A DNA stretch of 64,000 bases from Klebsormidium nitens (taxonomy: Eukaryota > Streptophyta > Klebsormidiophyceae > Klebsormidiales > Klebsormidiaceae): the NCBI GenBank assembly GCA_000708835.1, contig DF237113.1, positions 100,263-164,262 of the forward strand, in the 5' to 3' direction. Numbering within the stretch: position 1 is the first letter of the stretch; each line of letters opens with the position of its first letter. The notes under the pieces were generated by a model that was given only the letters and a program-made list of their open reading frames with translations, did not search any database and was not told the origin of the DNA. Both the position numbers and the translations under genes were made by a program. Below are positions 1 to 12,878 of the stretch, one piece after another.

Positions 1-276
1 TGTTGCTGTGAGATGGCACCGTGCTGGCTGCTCGTTTGTGATCGGGGTGTAACAAGATGTTCATCGATAACGATGTCACTTTTATGATTCTTGCTATTGG
101 GTCTTGGGTTTTGTTGCCATTGGGTGTCGTTCTGCTAACCAAAAATTCGTGTTTCATGCAGCAGCAGGTGAGTACCGTGTTCCTTATCCCTTTCTATTTG
201 TTTCCCTTTTCCTTACCTTTTCAATTCAATTTCACAGCCCTGGTTCTCATTCTCGTCTGGCCCCCTCTTCGAACAG
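1..276. other. Upstream part of RSA1/CCAR1-like gene, exons unresolved
   Basis: This stretch should hold intron and possibly earlier exons of the gene that continues at 277. A six-base exon-like segment at 162-167 is flanked by a good acceptor (ttcatgcag) and a strong donor (gtgagt), but it is too short to assign a reading frame. Nothing else here can be called. Confidence 0.3.
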
Positions 277-3200
277 AGGCGGCGGAGGCAGCGGCAGCAG
301 CGGCAAAGAAAGCGGAGCCAGAAACAGAGGCGCCTAAGTCTCCTGTTGTGACCAAAGAAGAAGCGCCGACGCCGATGGAGGAGGTCACTTCTCAGAAAGA
401 GGAGGGCAAATCTGATGACTTGAATGCAGACGTTAAGGCAGATGTTGTTGAGGAAGACGAGGAGCTCGATGAGAAGGCACCCGACACGCCAGCGATTCAC
501 CTCTACACGAAGAAGACAAAGACGGCCAAGGTGAAGAGGCGAGCTTTGTCGGATTACGGACGAGGGTTACAGAGTCCCTTTGCGACACGGTATTGGTTCG
601 TCGAGCTTCATGGTCGGATTGGAGGTTCCGATCGTGAGGTTTTCGTTTGCTATTTAAGTTTAATCTAAGCAGGTTGCTCGAAGAGGGGTCTTCTCAAACA
701 AGCGTTGCAGCTCGAGGAAGCTACTCTTCTCCTCAATTTGGCAGGCAAAGCCGCCCAAACCACGTTGAGTAAATCTCCTTCTGCTCAGGTCCTTGCTGGA
801 ACAGTCTGTGGAAAAGACACCAGCGGAAGTCACGGCGAATAATCTCGATTTTGCCTTCATGCTTACTGAACTTCTGGTATGCTTTTGCTTCCGCAGATCC
901 GCTCTATGAACATCTCCTTGGATGGGCTCTTGGACTACGAGGAAGAAGACAGGGAGGAAAGTACCTTCGAGGTCAGTATTTTCAAAACACTTCTCGTCAC
1001 AGCTCCTTCTTTTTCCTTGGACTATGCAAGGTCCTCAAGAGTTTCGGTCCCCATCTTGCTGAATTAGTCAAGTGAGCTACGTTCCAAGCTGATTCTCACT
1101 CTGTTATCGCGGTGACAAGCGCTTCGGAGGGTGCTTTTTGAGAGCATCCGGCTTTTACAACGTATTGAGCGTGCCTAACGCGTTCGAAACAATTCCCTTT
1201 CCTTCTTTAGAGGAAAATTGCGTGTGCTTTTCTTTATGCGGGCTTTTGACGCATGCTTCAGTGGCTTCAGTGGCTTCAGTGGCCTCAGTGGACTAATTCA
1301 TTCAGCCTTCCATCTTCATATCTGCGCCCACAGGGCTCTCCCGACGCCAGGAGTTAGCTCGACCTTTCGTTCCTCCTCTTCTCCTGACCATGCAGCGTCA
1401 CCTTTGGTTTCACTGATCGAGCGCCTCCTTCGATCTACTCTTCGTAGCTGTCTGCTCATTCTGTGCGTTTCGTTTGCAGCTGTCCCTGTTTGCCGAGCTG
1501 TTCCACGAGATGCTGGCCTACAAGCACGGCCTCTCCTTGTTGCCGTTCCTTGAGGTGAGGCCATCTCGGATCAAAGCTCTGTCCCTCACTAGCTTCACCC
1601 ATCATCTCATGTATGTCGAGGAGTATTGTGAAAATTATGTTGGGCCACTCTTCAGGTTTCGAAGGAGGGTTTTGACCGCTTTTATCAGGGCAGTACATGG
1701 TTTTTTGACATGGTGACCAAGCAGCTTCTTGCATCCCTAAAAGCGGTATCCTGAGGACCTTGGGACTACCGTATGGTTAATGAAGCGCCGTAGGATGCTC
1801 TCCTCTGCAAGAGTGTTGCTCGTCACCATCGAACCCTGAGAGTCTCAACCCCTAGGCTCTATACGACACGAGGTTCAGGACACCTTGATCATAATGGAAT
1901 TTGGGTCTCAAGTCCTTTATCAACAATTTGCAAGCTCAGGTCACATGGTCGCTGAATTCCCTTTTTCAAACACGAAGCCGTTGGCTTCGAGTCCAGCTTT
2001 CTGCCTCTGCAATAAGTGCATCCACCCCTCAAAAGCCCAATGCTCGACACTTGCAAACCAGAAATTCCTAAACCTTTGAATTGCCAATCTCTGCTGGCGC
2101 TCAAACCGCCACAGGCGCATGCTCGACATTCATTGTTTGGAGACTCTTAACGCTCTGGATTGCGAACTCTATTCTGCAGGAGGTGCGTGTGACCCACAAC
2201 AAGAAGCGAGAAGAGCGCAAGCGCAAGCGTGAGGAGGAGCGCCTGGCTGAGCTCAAGCGCAAAGAGGAAGAGTCCGTCAAGAAGAGGGAGAGGGACGAGC
2301 AGGAGAAAGACGACGACGAGCAGCCGGCAGAGAAGAAGGCGAAAGCAGACGAGAACGGGGACAAGAAGGTGAGGGAGAGGACTGTCGATCGTGAGGGCTC
2401 GGCTTTGGTTTATACTACGACGGTGTTCGGTGTTAGAAGAAGGGGCTCCGTCAGGATTCGATGGTCGTTTCCGCTCTTCTGGTCAACCCAAGAATCAGTG
2501 GTGAAATCGTTGTTGTTCATAAAGCGAATGCCAACGCAAACAGAGGAAAGAAGGTGAGGGAGGGCTGTAGACGATAGGGGTTGCTTTCGTGCTCTCTTGT
2601 CACACGTTGAAAATAGAAGTGCTAAAATTACATGCTGCTTTGGAACTTCAAAGTTGGTGGTCGTTTCTTATCTTTGTGTTGACCAAGACGCCTTGGTATA
2701 GGAATTGTCGGTACTTCCTTCGATTTTCCTTGCGGAAGAAAACTCCTGAGCTCGATTGTCCGTCAGAGAGGATCTAAAAATGCACAGAGACGAGCTCCGT
2801 CGTCCAGGAGTGGGCCAGCAGAAGCTTGGTCGCCCTACGAAATTCTTGTTTTTTCGGAAGAGGGCGCAATCGCGTGCAGCAACCGCCGTAGAAAGGATGG
2901 TCCGTCTTGTTCTGCATCGCTCCCCGCGAATTGCATGGCCATGGCTCAGTATCATTGCTTGAATTTGAGTAGAGAGGAATGAGATGTCGAGAACGTCTTT
3001 GACAGTGAGGGAACGAACACATGGGAGGTCTAAAGGCTTCAGTGGAGGACTGTAATTTTTGACGTGCTTTTTCCACATCTCCAGGAGAAGGGCGACGATG
3101 CCAAGAAGGCCGATGCCACCGAGTCCAAGAAGCCTGAGGCGAAGGACGAGACGAAAGACGACAAAGCGAAGGAGGACAAGGAGAAGGACGAGGGCGAAAA

Positions 3201-4665
3201 GAAGGTGAGCTGTCATGAGCATTATCAGGGGCCGCCTCTGTGGAAACCATGTATCGAGCTGATGTTTCATTTCCGCAGGCTTTGTATAGGACTGGAGGTG
3301 CACAATTGTCCATATAGCTTCTAGCAGAAACGAACTAGAGGCGACAGCTCCGCATCTGTTGCTATGCCCTTGGGATCTCCAAGTCACAGACAAACGCAAA
3401 GCGCCACATTGCCCAACCACTGACGATACTTGTGTTTACTCTCTTTAGGCTCGCAAGCAGTACGATGTTAACTGGGAGCTTGTCAAGGTGAGCATTGAGT
3501 CAGGCTGTCAAGACTGAGCTCCAACTTGCAGACAGCCGCTCATTGCTGTCACAGCAAACGTGAACTTAGGGGTTCTTGTCACTGCTGGTGTCAGCAGTCT
3601 CCACAATTCCCGATACAGTACACAGGACTTGTCTACGCACATAGGTAGCGATTTTATTTTTTTGGCAGAACGTCCGATTGGTGGTACGTTTTCACGTTCT
3701 TGCCAAGAATCTGACATAGGAGTCTTCTACTGACTGCAGGTGTTCCGCTTCTTCGACAAGTCCAAGACCGGCTATATCAAGGTAAGCTGTCGTCGCCGTC
3801 GTTGAATGTTCTAGAATCTTCAGAGAGTCGGACCTGGTCGGTCCGTTCGCTCTGCGGGGATTGGACCACGTCGCCCCTTCAGTACTTTGCCAGATGGGGC
3901 CCGGAAGGCTTTTGAATAAACCTTTGAGAATGGTCAGACGCCAAGTCATGGAGAAGACCTGCAATGCGATCACGGACTCCAAGAGGAGTCCTCGCGAAAT
4001 TCTGCCATTTAGCATCGGGACCCACAAGGGCTAGCGTCTGAAGATGTTCGTAATGACATCAGGACTGTTTATACTCCAAACGTTCATCGTCAAGAGTGGG
4101 GCTGTCACAAAGTGTGACCTGAACTGTGCTGCGTTTCTGTCTGCAGGCTGACGAGCTCAAGCGAATCCTTCATAACTTGGGCAAGTTCCTATCTCAGCGA
4201 CACGTCAAGGTGAGGACACTTTCGCGTGGATCACCGGAATGCAATTCCAGTTGAGCCTGCGATCCATCTTCAGAAGCTCCCAGACATAGGCTTGGTCAGC
4301 TTGTCGGTGCTCATTGCGAAAGGTTTGGATCGATTTCACTACTTGACCTCTCCGTCATCCTTGAGCAGAGTCGATAGTTCACGTATGCTTGATCTGAAAA
4401 GGCAATGCTTAGCAGAGGCCTTCAGGGCGAGTCTTTACGATGCTTGAGATGAGGTCGCCAGGATTCGATTCGACATCAAAGTCGAGCTCGTTTTGAGCTC
4501 AGTCTCAACTTGAGAGTTTGTACTGAACTCTTCACGCCGTATCCGCAGGATCTCGTGACGTCCGCCCTCAGCGAGACCAGGAGCGCCCGTGATGACCGCA
4601 TTGCTTATCGTGACCTGACGGATGTCGAGATCAGTGCCACGTCAGCATTGAAACAAAACGAGTAG
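277..4665 (+). CDS. RSA1/CCAR1-like nuclear protein, 3' portion (5' partial)
   Basis: C-terminal part of a plant protein resembling SHORT ROOT IN SALT MEDIUM 1 (RSA1/EMB1579) and animal CCAR1/DBC1, which are nuclear regulators of transcription and RNA processing. Exons joined by phase: 277-530, 711-763, 789-876, 897-971, 1480-1554, 2180-2368, 3085-3204, 3449-3487, 3740-3781, 4147-4209, 4549-4665 (TAG). The conserved core spans the exons reading ISLDGLLDYEEEDREESTFE and LSLFAELFHEMLAYKHG. Next comes a highly charged Lys/Glu/Asp segment (2180-3204, probably coiled coil or disordered). The end is a degenerate EF-hand pair: VFRFFDKSKTGYIK, then LHNLGKFLSQRHVK, then a helix with ARDDRIAYRDL. The N-terminal part lies upstream of the window. 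Family recognition is from memory of the core and C-terminus. The first exon present here is less certain than the rest. A copy of the exon-6 donor lies about 185 bp downstream of the real one. Confidence 0.83.
1254..1292 (+). repeat. 9-bp minisatellite in intron
   Basis: About four tandem copies of ttcagtggc/ctcagtgga sit inside the intron before the exon at 1480. No coding role is seen. Confidence 0.7.
2520..2580 (+). repeat. Decayed copy of an exon donor junction (RSA1-like gene intron)
   Basis: The segment around gaaagaag|gtgagggagg (GT at 2554) repeats the real donor junction gacaagaag|gtgagggaga (GT at 2369), including the following intron bases (ctgt-gacgat-ggg). The spacing is 185 bp. 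It is one example of the exon-edge copies found in several introns of this window. Confidence 0.65.
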
Positions 4666-5414
4666 AACGTCAAACTGCGGGATCCTTTGGAAGCAATGGT
4701 CAGCGGAGTTGATGGGTGGTCGCTAAGAGGGGCAGTGAAGAGAAGCACTGATCGGACTTGTCTGACAACGTTGCGTTGATATTGGGGACGTACAACATGT
4801 CAGCTTCCTCGTTAAAACAAGCCAAAAGGGTGGAAGAGCAATAGCAAGGAATGACGTGCTCCAAATCCCCGTGCAACTTGGGCCCAAGATCTCTTGACAC
4901 GTTTCTTCTAGTATAAGCCCTAGCACTTATGCAAGTTTCGTTTGTATTGAAAAACCGCAGTCCTCGGCAAAAGTGAGGACTTCCTTCAACACGTGAGCGA
5001 CCATGCTCTCAAAGCATTTCAATGGAATGGTTGCAAGCTACTCTAGCCTTACTCAGAAGGATCTCAAATTCCTGCTTGGGAAGTGAGAAATAGTGACGCA
5101 TGCACAATGTCCAGCATCTTCAAAGATGACCAGCAATTCACTTGCCAACTTCATCGACTGGTAAAACAAATTCCTAGCTGCATCTTTTGGGTCTTCCATG
5201 TCAGAATAATAACCCCAGATGCAGATTGGTCCATGAACCTGGCACCTGCTATAGTATGGTGGGCGAGCCGATGACAATCTTCTGGCCGTTGGAGTGCGCC
5301 TTTTGGTAGAACTTCAGCCCTTTTGTTGCGGCGGCCCTATACACGACAATCATGATCGCAATTCGAGGCCCACATGATGTAGCCCATGCAAGTTGGCCTT
5401 CACAAGCTACCTAT
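4666..5414. other. Intergenic stretch, no gene assigned
   Basis: Region between the RSA1-like stop codon and an assembly gap. Short open stretches occur on the minus strand near 5053-5277 and 5275-5400 (for example one reading KGLKFYQKAHSNGQK). They lack a convincing start or splice context and match no family I recognise. They could be part of a gene or transposon interrupted by the gap. Confidence 0.4.
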
Positions 5415-5779
5415 NNNNNNNNNNNNNNNNNNNNNNNNNNNNNNNNNNNNNNNNNNNNNNNNNNNNNNNNNNNNNNNNNNNNNNNNNNNNNNNNNNNNNN
5501 NNNNNNNNNNNNNNNNNNNNNNNNNNNNNNNNNNNNNNNNNNNNNNNNNNNNNNNNNNNNNNNNNNNNNNNNNNNNNNNNNNNNNNNNNNNNNNNNNNNN
5601 NNNNNNNNNNNNNNNNNNNNNNNNNNNNNNNNNNNNNNNNNNNNNNNNNNNNNNNNNNNNNNNNNNNNNNNNNNNNNNNNNNNNNNNNNNNNNNNNNNNN
5701 NNNNNNNNNNNNNNNNNNNNNNNNNNNNNNNNNNNNNNNNNNNNNNNNNNNNNNNNNNNNNNNNNNNNNNNNNNNNNNN
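5415..5779. other. Assembly gap (365 N)
   Basis: Run of N. Open frames across it are artefacts. Confidence 0.99.
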
Positions 5780-5877
5780 TTGCGCCCCATGGCCACATCT
5801 GGGACTAGATTGGATTGAGCAGGCGCCCGGCTGGGGGGTGCACCCCAAATAATAGGGAAGAGGTAAGGGATGGACAC

Positions 5878-6986
5878 CACGGGACCGCTACGGTGCAAAC
5901 TGGTGGCGGGCAGTTTACCGGGCTACGGCGCGGAAATTTGGCCCGGGCACCGTGCCAATTTATATTTCGTGTGCGGGCCCTCTGCCCGAATACCGGGTGC
6001 GGCGAAATTTGCCATTGGCAGAAAATCGCCCTAGATCGCTGAGCTTATTGCCCCAGAGTACCCTCGGTTCAAAATGCCCCGAAATGCTTGAACCGGCCGA
6101 TGCAGAAGGTAACGCACCAACCTATATACGGGCTATGATGTACAGAATTGTTGTCGCGCATTGCGCTCGGGCTAAACATATTTACATTTTGGTAGTGGTT
6201 GCTACATGTGGTACTGGCAAAATGCTGAGACCGGGATCAGATCGCTCGCACCGGTCACTGGATTTAGTCAGCCTCAAGCTTCGAATGCCGACCGGGATAT
6301 ATGCTTGGAGACCCCGGTTGCTCTGGTGCGGTACAATGTAGGCAACGTCACCCAATCCTACCGCGGTAATAATGGTAGTCCTACCGGTATTGCTGACGGC
6401 GGTACCACTATAAAGCTGTTTCGGTATGTACCGAGTAGGGACCCCTCACCCCAAAATTGGACCCCGTGCGTGCGGGGGTGTCAGGAGTCCGGACAAACCG
6501 CTCGACCGGGGTTCAACGCGCGCGTCTCTGAATCATCAACAGGTGATGTGAAAATTTACCTCTTCCCCTACAAAGAATGGTGGTAAAAAAATGGCTCCTT
6601 TTGCCCTACCTTACCATCAATTTGAGCATGGAACCTTACCAAAAGCTTCATATGGAGCTACAAAACCACCATAGCTTCACTCAAGACACCATGGCCGACA
6701 TACCCTGCAAGTGGTTCCAGTGTATCTTGCTATTTGAACCTCCTGCACTCTACTTTTAAAAGCCTAATTTAAGAGCCAAATTCCTACAAAATTGAGTAAT
6801 TTGGTGGCAACGTACTGTAATTTGGGGGCAATATCCTACGGCCGACGCCGGTAGTACCCAAAGATCGCCGCAAATTGCTACCCGAAAAGCGGTCGTACCG
6901 TCGCGAATTTGAGGGCGCCGCCTACCGTACTTTTACGGTACCGGGGATATTCCGCCGGACCGATTTTGCACCGTAGCGGTCCCGTG
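5878..6986. mobile_element. Putative non-autonomous DNA transposon with 22-bp TIRs
   Basis: A perfect 22-bp inverted repeat bounds this segment: CACGGGACCGCTACGGTGCA plus AA at 5878-5899, and its reverse complement at 6965-6986. Partial similarity continues inward (a GGCGG then TTACC-type motif). The interior is about 1.1 kb, rich in accggt/ggtacc motifs, and has no long open frame or recognisable transposase domain, so it would be a MITE-like or internally deleted element. No clear target-site duplication is visible next to the repeats (gacac on the left, accga on the right), so the true ends or superfamily are unknown. It lies between two genes. Confidence 0.6.
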
Positions 6987-7663
6987 ACCGAATCAGGACT
7001 GCAATGCCACTGAGTGATGCCAGGAGCCCGGATTTTATAAGGATGCAAGCCTGCTGGATCTCTGATTGGTCTCACAAATCCCGGCGAAAAATTACTATTA
7101 GCTCCTTCCCAGGTGGCGGGAAGGGGGTCCCTTTTGCGTGCTCTGACGTAAGCGTTTGGGATGCAGCCAAACAAACCCCTTCATTCCGGATGAAGTGACG
7201 TTTGTAAGACATTAGCTTTCGGAGTCCTCTGCGGTATCCGATGTCAGTGAAGCTAAAGTGCTGCTTTCAGAGTCCAGACCAATGTAGAGGACACTGATCT
7301 TGAGCATAATCAATGACGTCACTAATCAACCTACCTAGCCTACACTTCAATTTTAAATGCATTATGTAGCATTTGGCACAACAGTCCAACTCAAGCTGGT
7401 TTGCGCACCTCGCTAGATTGCACACATTTCTGGTTCTCCATCTGGCGTCTGGTTTCTGAACATCTCCATTGAAGGACGTTTTGACAATTGTATTGACGCG
7501 GCATAATGCACCTCATGGCCAGCTCTGTTGTGCAACCGTCGAGCTGCAGATGATAAAGCTGAGTTGTGTGAACAGTCTTCCATGCACTTTGGATTGCGAC
7601 TTCATTCTCCTCCACTTTCTTCAGACCGTCCAGACATTCATCCAGTCAGGAGGGTCTAGTCCG
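6987..7663. other. Intergenic / upstream region of hydrolase gene
   Basis: There is no independent gene here. From 7625 the hydrolase reading frame is open upstream of the chosen ATG at 7664, behind an acceptor-like tttcttcag. Either transcription starts here as leader or an upstream exon exists. Confidence 0.4.
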
Positions 7664-10600
7664 ATGCCGGGGGCATCCGATGACGGGCCTGCTGCTGACA
7701 TCACCGCAGATCAGGTGATGCAGCTGATTGGGGCGCCCCGCATGTGCCAGGTCCAACGACTAGATGGTGGCACACTCATCAGCTATTCGGAGGTTGGTGA
7801 CTCTCAGGTATGCTTTTAATCGATTCTGCTTTTGGCCAGAGACTGTTGAGTAAGGAGGACGCACATTGCATACCACACAGAGCTTGCAAAGAGGGAATTG
7901 CAGATGCCAGTCGGGCCTTGATACCAACATTCTTCACCTCATGTATGGGCTCTTCTCTTTTCCTTTCACGATGGGATCTGGTTTGCTGTGGTTGTTGCTA
8001 TGTCCTTTTCGAACCGGAGTCCACGTGTTGTATTGAATTGACCCTGTAATCGTTCACTTCAAATGCTCCGACGCTAAAGCACACAATAACCAGCTGTGAT
8101 GAAATGAAAAGTGGCACTCAAGGCCATCTGCTTCTCACTTGTTAGTTACTCGCCCTTTGCGCAATCTCTTGCTGCTTCCCCAAGGTCGTCCCCCTGCTCG
8201 ATGCTTTCATTACTAGCCTTGTGTTTCCAAAACACTTAAGATTGTTCAAAAATAATATCTCACTTGCTCTCATAACAGCAGCTGATTGCTAGTGGCCAGG
8301 CTGATTTTCAGGGCACCTCACCAAAAGTAAGTACCCAAATGTCCACAGCATTTAACCCAGAACTAACTAGGATTGGTTAGCAATAAATGTCCATCTGCTG
8401 TGATGCAGGGTACCCCTGTGGTCATGTTTACGGGTATGGGTGGAAACCGGCTGTACGGCCTTTTCCTGGAAGAAGCGCTGTGGAAACTGCACCTGCGCTT
8501 GATCTGTGTGGATCGGCCCGGGAGGGGGAAGACAACACCTGTGGCGCCAAAAGATCTTAATGTGTTGGACTTTGCCGGTAAGCTCACGCAACTAAATCTA
8601 GTTTTCGGTTAAGAGGATTAGTAACCTCTTTTTGGCTCACATTCAGTACCTGTTCAACCACATCAAAAAGCCAGAATGCGAAGTTTCAGCAAGAAGGGGG
8701 ACGCTTTTAGAAAGGTCGACATTCAGGGACGTCGACACTGACATGTTTTCTAAACTGGGCAAGTATGATTTCCAAGTCCCTTTGAAGACTTTGTGCTCCC
8801 TAACCATCGGCACAGGTCAGCGGCAGCCAAGCTGCCTACTAAAACCTGCATGGAGCGACTTTCCTCCCTCTTGAGCAGGGCACTAATCTTTCTGGTTAAT
8901 AACACAAGCAACGTGTGAGCCCTTTCCTTTTGACAGACTGTGTGCTTGAGCTGCTGGACCTCCTGGGCATTGACAAATTCGGTGTGATGGGTCACTCGTG
9001 CGGCTGCTTATTTGCGGCTGGGTTGGCGGTCCGCGCACCAGAGCGGGTGCGGGGCCGCATGGTGTTTCTGGCGCCGTGGAACCTCGTCAGCTGCCCGGCT
9101 GTCCCCTGGAAGATGAAGGTAAACCCGCAGCAACATTCCCGTTCGCACTGAATCAAGAATCTAGGCCGGTGTGGAAGATCGCTGTTGAACTTCAGCCTTT
9201 GGTGCGGAAGTGCGAATTTGAGATAGATTCAAATCCAGGCCTGAAACACGTACTAAATAATTGGTCTTATTGCGAAGAAAAACCGAACTATCACGTAAGC
9301 TGGTGCGAAATAGGAAAAGGTTCGAGCTTGATTATTCGCACAAAAATGTGCGAACGGGATTGCCGCTACGGTTTTCAACGCGCACTGAAGCGGCACTGTA
9401 TTCATCCAAGCTTTGGACAAGTAAGCAGTCGTGTGGGCAGAAAGGGAATGGGAGAAACGTGTTGTTGATTACGTGCATGCGACCTTCTTTCCTCGAGTGT
9501 GTGACGAGTGTTTGAGTTCTACTTCGTTATGCTGGGTCTGCAGAGTTTCGTCAACTGGCAAGCTTCAGATGTGTCATCTACCGCGCCCTTCAGGTCTTCC
9601 CAAGTTCCTTGCACTTTCACGTCTCTCTTGACGCACTGAGAGCTGACTCTGATTGCAGATTTGTTCACAGGCTTTTCAAACCGCCAGGCTTTTCAAACCG
9701 CCAGGGACATCAAGGTTGCAGCGCATGCCTCGAGGAAAAGGCCGACAGGCCCATCAGGCAAAATGTGCTTGCGCGAGCCATAAAAAATAGGAAGATTACT
9801 TTGTCACGTGCGAGGCACACCTCTCCTTGAGGTCGTTACGATCGGGATTTTAATCTCTGCGAACTTGCTTCGCTCGACAGTTTCCGTGTGCGCTTGGCTC
9901 CTCGTGAGGATGGGCGACCATGATCACGCTTGACGGTCTTTGGGCCGCATACGAGACGTCTGTCGTTTATCCAGGCGTACAAGCTGCGCTTGCTTCACTA
10001 GCAGCCACATCGGACGTATCTTAAGCCGCCGAGTCTAACAATCTTAGATTCTGTCCAAGCGCCTTCCCCGTTTTACCGTGTCCAATTCTGAACGAGGCCG
10101 ACCAAGTTTTTTGCCAAACGACGACTGCACTCTCACCGTCAGTTGCTCACGACTTACCCTTTGTTTTCAGATGCTGCGCCATCTTCCTGGAGAAATCGTC
10201 GCTTACGGCAGCTCGCTCCTGTCTTCCATGGTCGGCAAGTCTGCCGGGTCCGGCTTTCAGGATTCCTTCGGGCGAAAGTTCACGCGCGAAATGAGCGACG
10301 AGGAGCGGGCGTGCGTGTCTTCGCCGCGCGGAGCCGAGCTACAGAAGCAGTCGATGGCGCTTACCATGGCCGAGGGGGGTCAGAAGGTGAGCGAAACCTC
10401 ATTAGATAGATATCAAATTCTGAAATTTATCGTCATCGATTTATTGAAGAGATTTTTTACAGTGTTATTCATGGATTATCCGGTCTATATTATGAAGCTT
10501 CAGAAAAAGAAGCTATTGTATCTAGATTTTAAACACTTAGATTGGGCACATCTTCGATTGATGGACTTGAAAAGGGGGTCATCTGTCGACACCCCAGTCA

Positions 10601-11373
10601 GGGAGAGCTTGGAGCATCAAAGCTGTCGGGCGAAATGCAATCCTTTCTGGCCTGCGGCGAGCTGTCAGCAAGGGGTTGCTCGTCCAAGAAACACATTCCA
10701 AGACGTCGCCGAAAGGGGTTCGCTGATCACAAGGAATCGCTGGCAAACTTCTCTGTTTTTTTTATTTGTTATTCCTTCTGTCATCCGCAGCCTATTGCGA
10801 AAACGCTTTTAGCGGCCTTCTCACTTAGTGGTCCGCTCGATTAGAGACTCTCATACGGCATTCTTCGGGGCCACACTTTGAGTGGAACTTGGTGTTCTCG
10901 GGCAAGACTTGTCTTCCTTCGATAACAGCTATTTCAGCTGGCTGCTCTTTCCTCGTTCTTTTGCCTCTCTCTTGCTATTGCATATACCAGGATGCTGTGA
11001 TAGCAACCAGTCATCAATCCGTAGATCGACACATGTCCAATTCTTTAGAAGACGCTGTAACAGGATACGCGTGTTCTTCTTCCGTTTAAAAAACTTTGAA
11101 ATCTGCTTTTTCTGGATGCAGGCCATGACCAACGACATGCTGTTCTGTTTAGAAGTGTACCGCCCGAGCGATGTACACTATGAAGACGTCAGCGTACCCG
11201 TGATTGTCTATCATGGCGACAGAGACACCGTGGTCCCATCCGCGTGTGCGACGTGGATGAGGGACGTGATGCCACGTTGCGAAGTTGTAATAAAACAGGG
11301 GGCGACCCATAGCATACTGCTCGATATGGCATTCATGACTGACGTAGTACTTCCTTATTTCTGTACAGAGTAG
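7664..11373 (+). CDS. Alpha/beta hydrolase fold protein
   Basis: Predicted serine hydrolase of about 336 residues. Its substrate is unknown. Exons by phase: 7664-7807 (possibly from 7625 as an internal exon), 8279-8326, 8409-8577, 8937-9118, 10171-10386, 11122-11373 (TAG). The oxyanion-hole strand and loop read VMFTGMGGNRLYG, followed by a CVDRPGRGKT loop. The nucleophile elbow is GHSCG with Ser about 141. The acid is the second Asp of YHGDRDTVVP, about residue 288. The His lies in GATHS, about 316. Strand order and spacing match an alpha/beta hydrolase, with a helical lid between about residues 180 and 255. No signal peptide or transmembrane segment is seen, so a soluble cytosolic enzyme is likely. 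The start is uncertain: the frame is open above ATG 7664 back to an acceptor-like site at 7624. The intron 9119-10170 contains a perfect 17-bp tandem duplication. Confidence 0.82.
9669..9702 (+). repeat. 17-bp perfect tandem duplication in intron
   Basis: aggcttttcaaaccgcc is present twice head to tail. It lies inside the large intron of the hydrolase gene. Confidence 0.85.
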
Positions 11374-12878
11374 GCCATAGATGGTCGATCGAGCTAGCGC
11401 GTTTCGTTCGTGTATGTTTAGCCTCGAGAAAACATAGGCGTAATAGAAAAAAGCTCACGTGATCACGTGATTGCAACATTACTGCCATTGCTTAACAGTC
11501 AAAAGGTCGTTGTATCTTTCAGACATCATTCAAGAGATAGACTCAACCAATTTAGAACCAAAGGATCATGCAGGAGCTTAATAGAACGGTCGGTCTCAAT
11601 ATGGCGCATGCAATTATACCTAACATTTTTCTCAAAATCATACCGGCCTCTTAGTATCATGCACCATGGCGCGGCGGCGAGTCAAGCCTGAGGTCTACTT
11701 CCAACTTAGCGATATATCTACTTTTGCAGTAGACCTCACTATAGTCAAGCTGGCGGCCTACTGATACCGTCCCGGCGCATGCCACATATACAACGTCAAA
11801 GTGAACAGTCGGAGCCAATCCAAACAATCGCTCATGTGCACGCGGCGTGTCTCGCCGGCGTTTGCACGGATTCCATGTACGTGCCTCAAGTGCAGCTAAC
11901 AACGCTAGCCGGCGCGCAGATATGAGGCTTGCTATATGCGCACATTGATTGATTGGCTTATATGCGTCATGCAATGATGGTTGTTCGATTGAAACCGTCG
12001 GATCGCCATGCTTGTTTCGCCTTACTGAAATTTGGTCGCAAGAGCTAAGACTACTAGGTAGTTACGATTTAGCTAGGCCAGGATCGAAGTAATTACTGGC
12101 ATACATGACTGCATGGCAACTTCGACGCAACTTCGAGTATGTACACTGGTGACTGTACACAATTCAACACATCGAATATCTGTACGAAAAGCTGCAGTCA
12201 ATCCTTATATCCTGTATTATGACATGAGCAACGGCAGACACGAGATTTCAAATAGTATCGACGAGTCTGTTCAAATGATTACACCCTTACATGCAAGTCG
12301 ACCTAGCTCAGGGTGCTTCAATCGACCTTGCAGATGCCAGCCTGGGCGCGCGATCGCGGACTTGACATTCCCCCGGGTCGGGCCAGAGCATCGTCCAGTG
12401 ACAAAGATGTTCCCGCCAAAAGACGGCGCCAAAAGTGATTCAAAACGATGGCCAAAGCTTGCGATCATCCTGATCCTCGATTTTCAGGCCAAACACATCA
12501 GCAGCACATTCCCTAAAAAGTTCGAGCGCGCAGACGCGCATCTCAGGCATCACGCTGCCTCTGCCGTCAACTGGTCATCAACAGCAGATCGCTTTGGTAA
12601 GTCCTAGCCGTGTCCCAGCTGATCGAGCGCGAGGGAGGCGTTGGCCAGCAAGAGGTGGTGCTTACGTTCCCTCGGTGACTATTCAGAGAGTCTGGACTGC
12701 CGTGACCAAATCTTCCAAGAAGCGACCCTCGAAGGTGGTTGGCGTCTTCACTGCACAGCAAATTGCTCATTTCATATATTGACGCTGTCCACTAGAAGTC
12801 AATGTGTATACATACTCAGACTGCCATCCTCGAGCTGCACATAGGAGGAATCAAAGACGGCAGCGGCATCCTGGGGCC
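11374..12878. other. Intergenic region, no gene assigned
   Basis: Between the hydrolase stop and the AP2 start. A segment around 12594-12734 reads like a basic exon (TKSSKKRPSK before a GT). Its phase does not join the AP2 frame at 12879, so it is not included. It could be an alternative first exon or leader of the AP2 gene. Nothing else is recognisable. Confidence 0.4.

Noticed and set aside
5352-5898. Long frames across 5415-5779
   Set aside because: They consist mostly of N and reflect the gap only.
12113-12607. 164-codon plus-strand open frame
   Set aside because: No domain, atypical composition and no phase-compatible join to the AP2 exons.
12641-12734. Upstream exon of the AP2 gene
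   Set aside because: It has an attractive basic segment before a GT, but none of its open frames joins the AP2 frame at 12845-12879 in phase.
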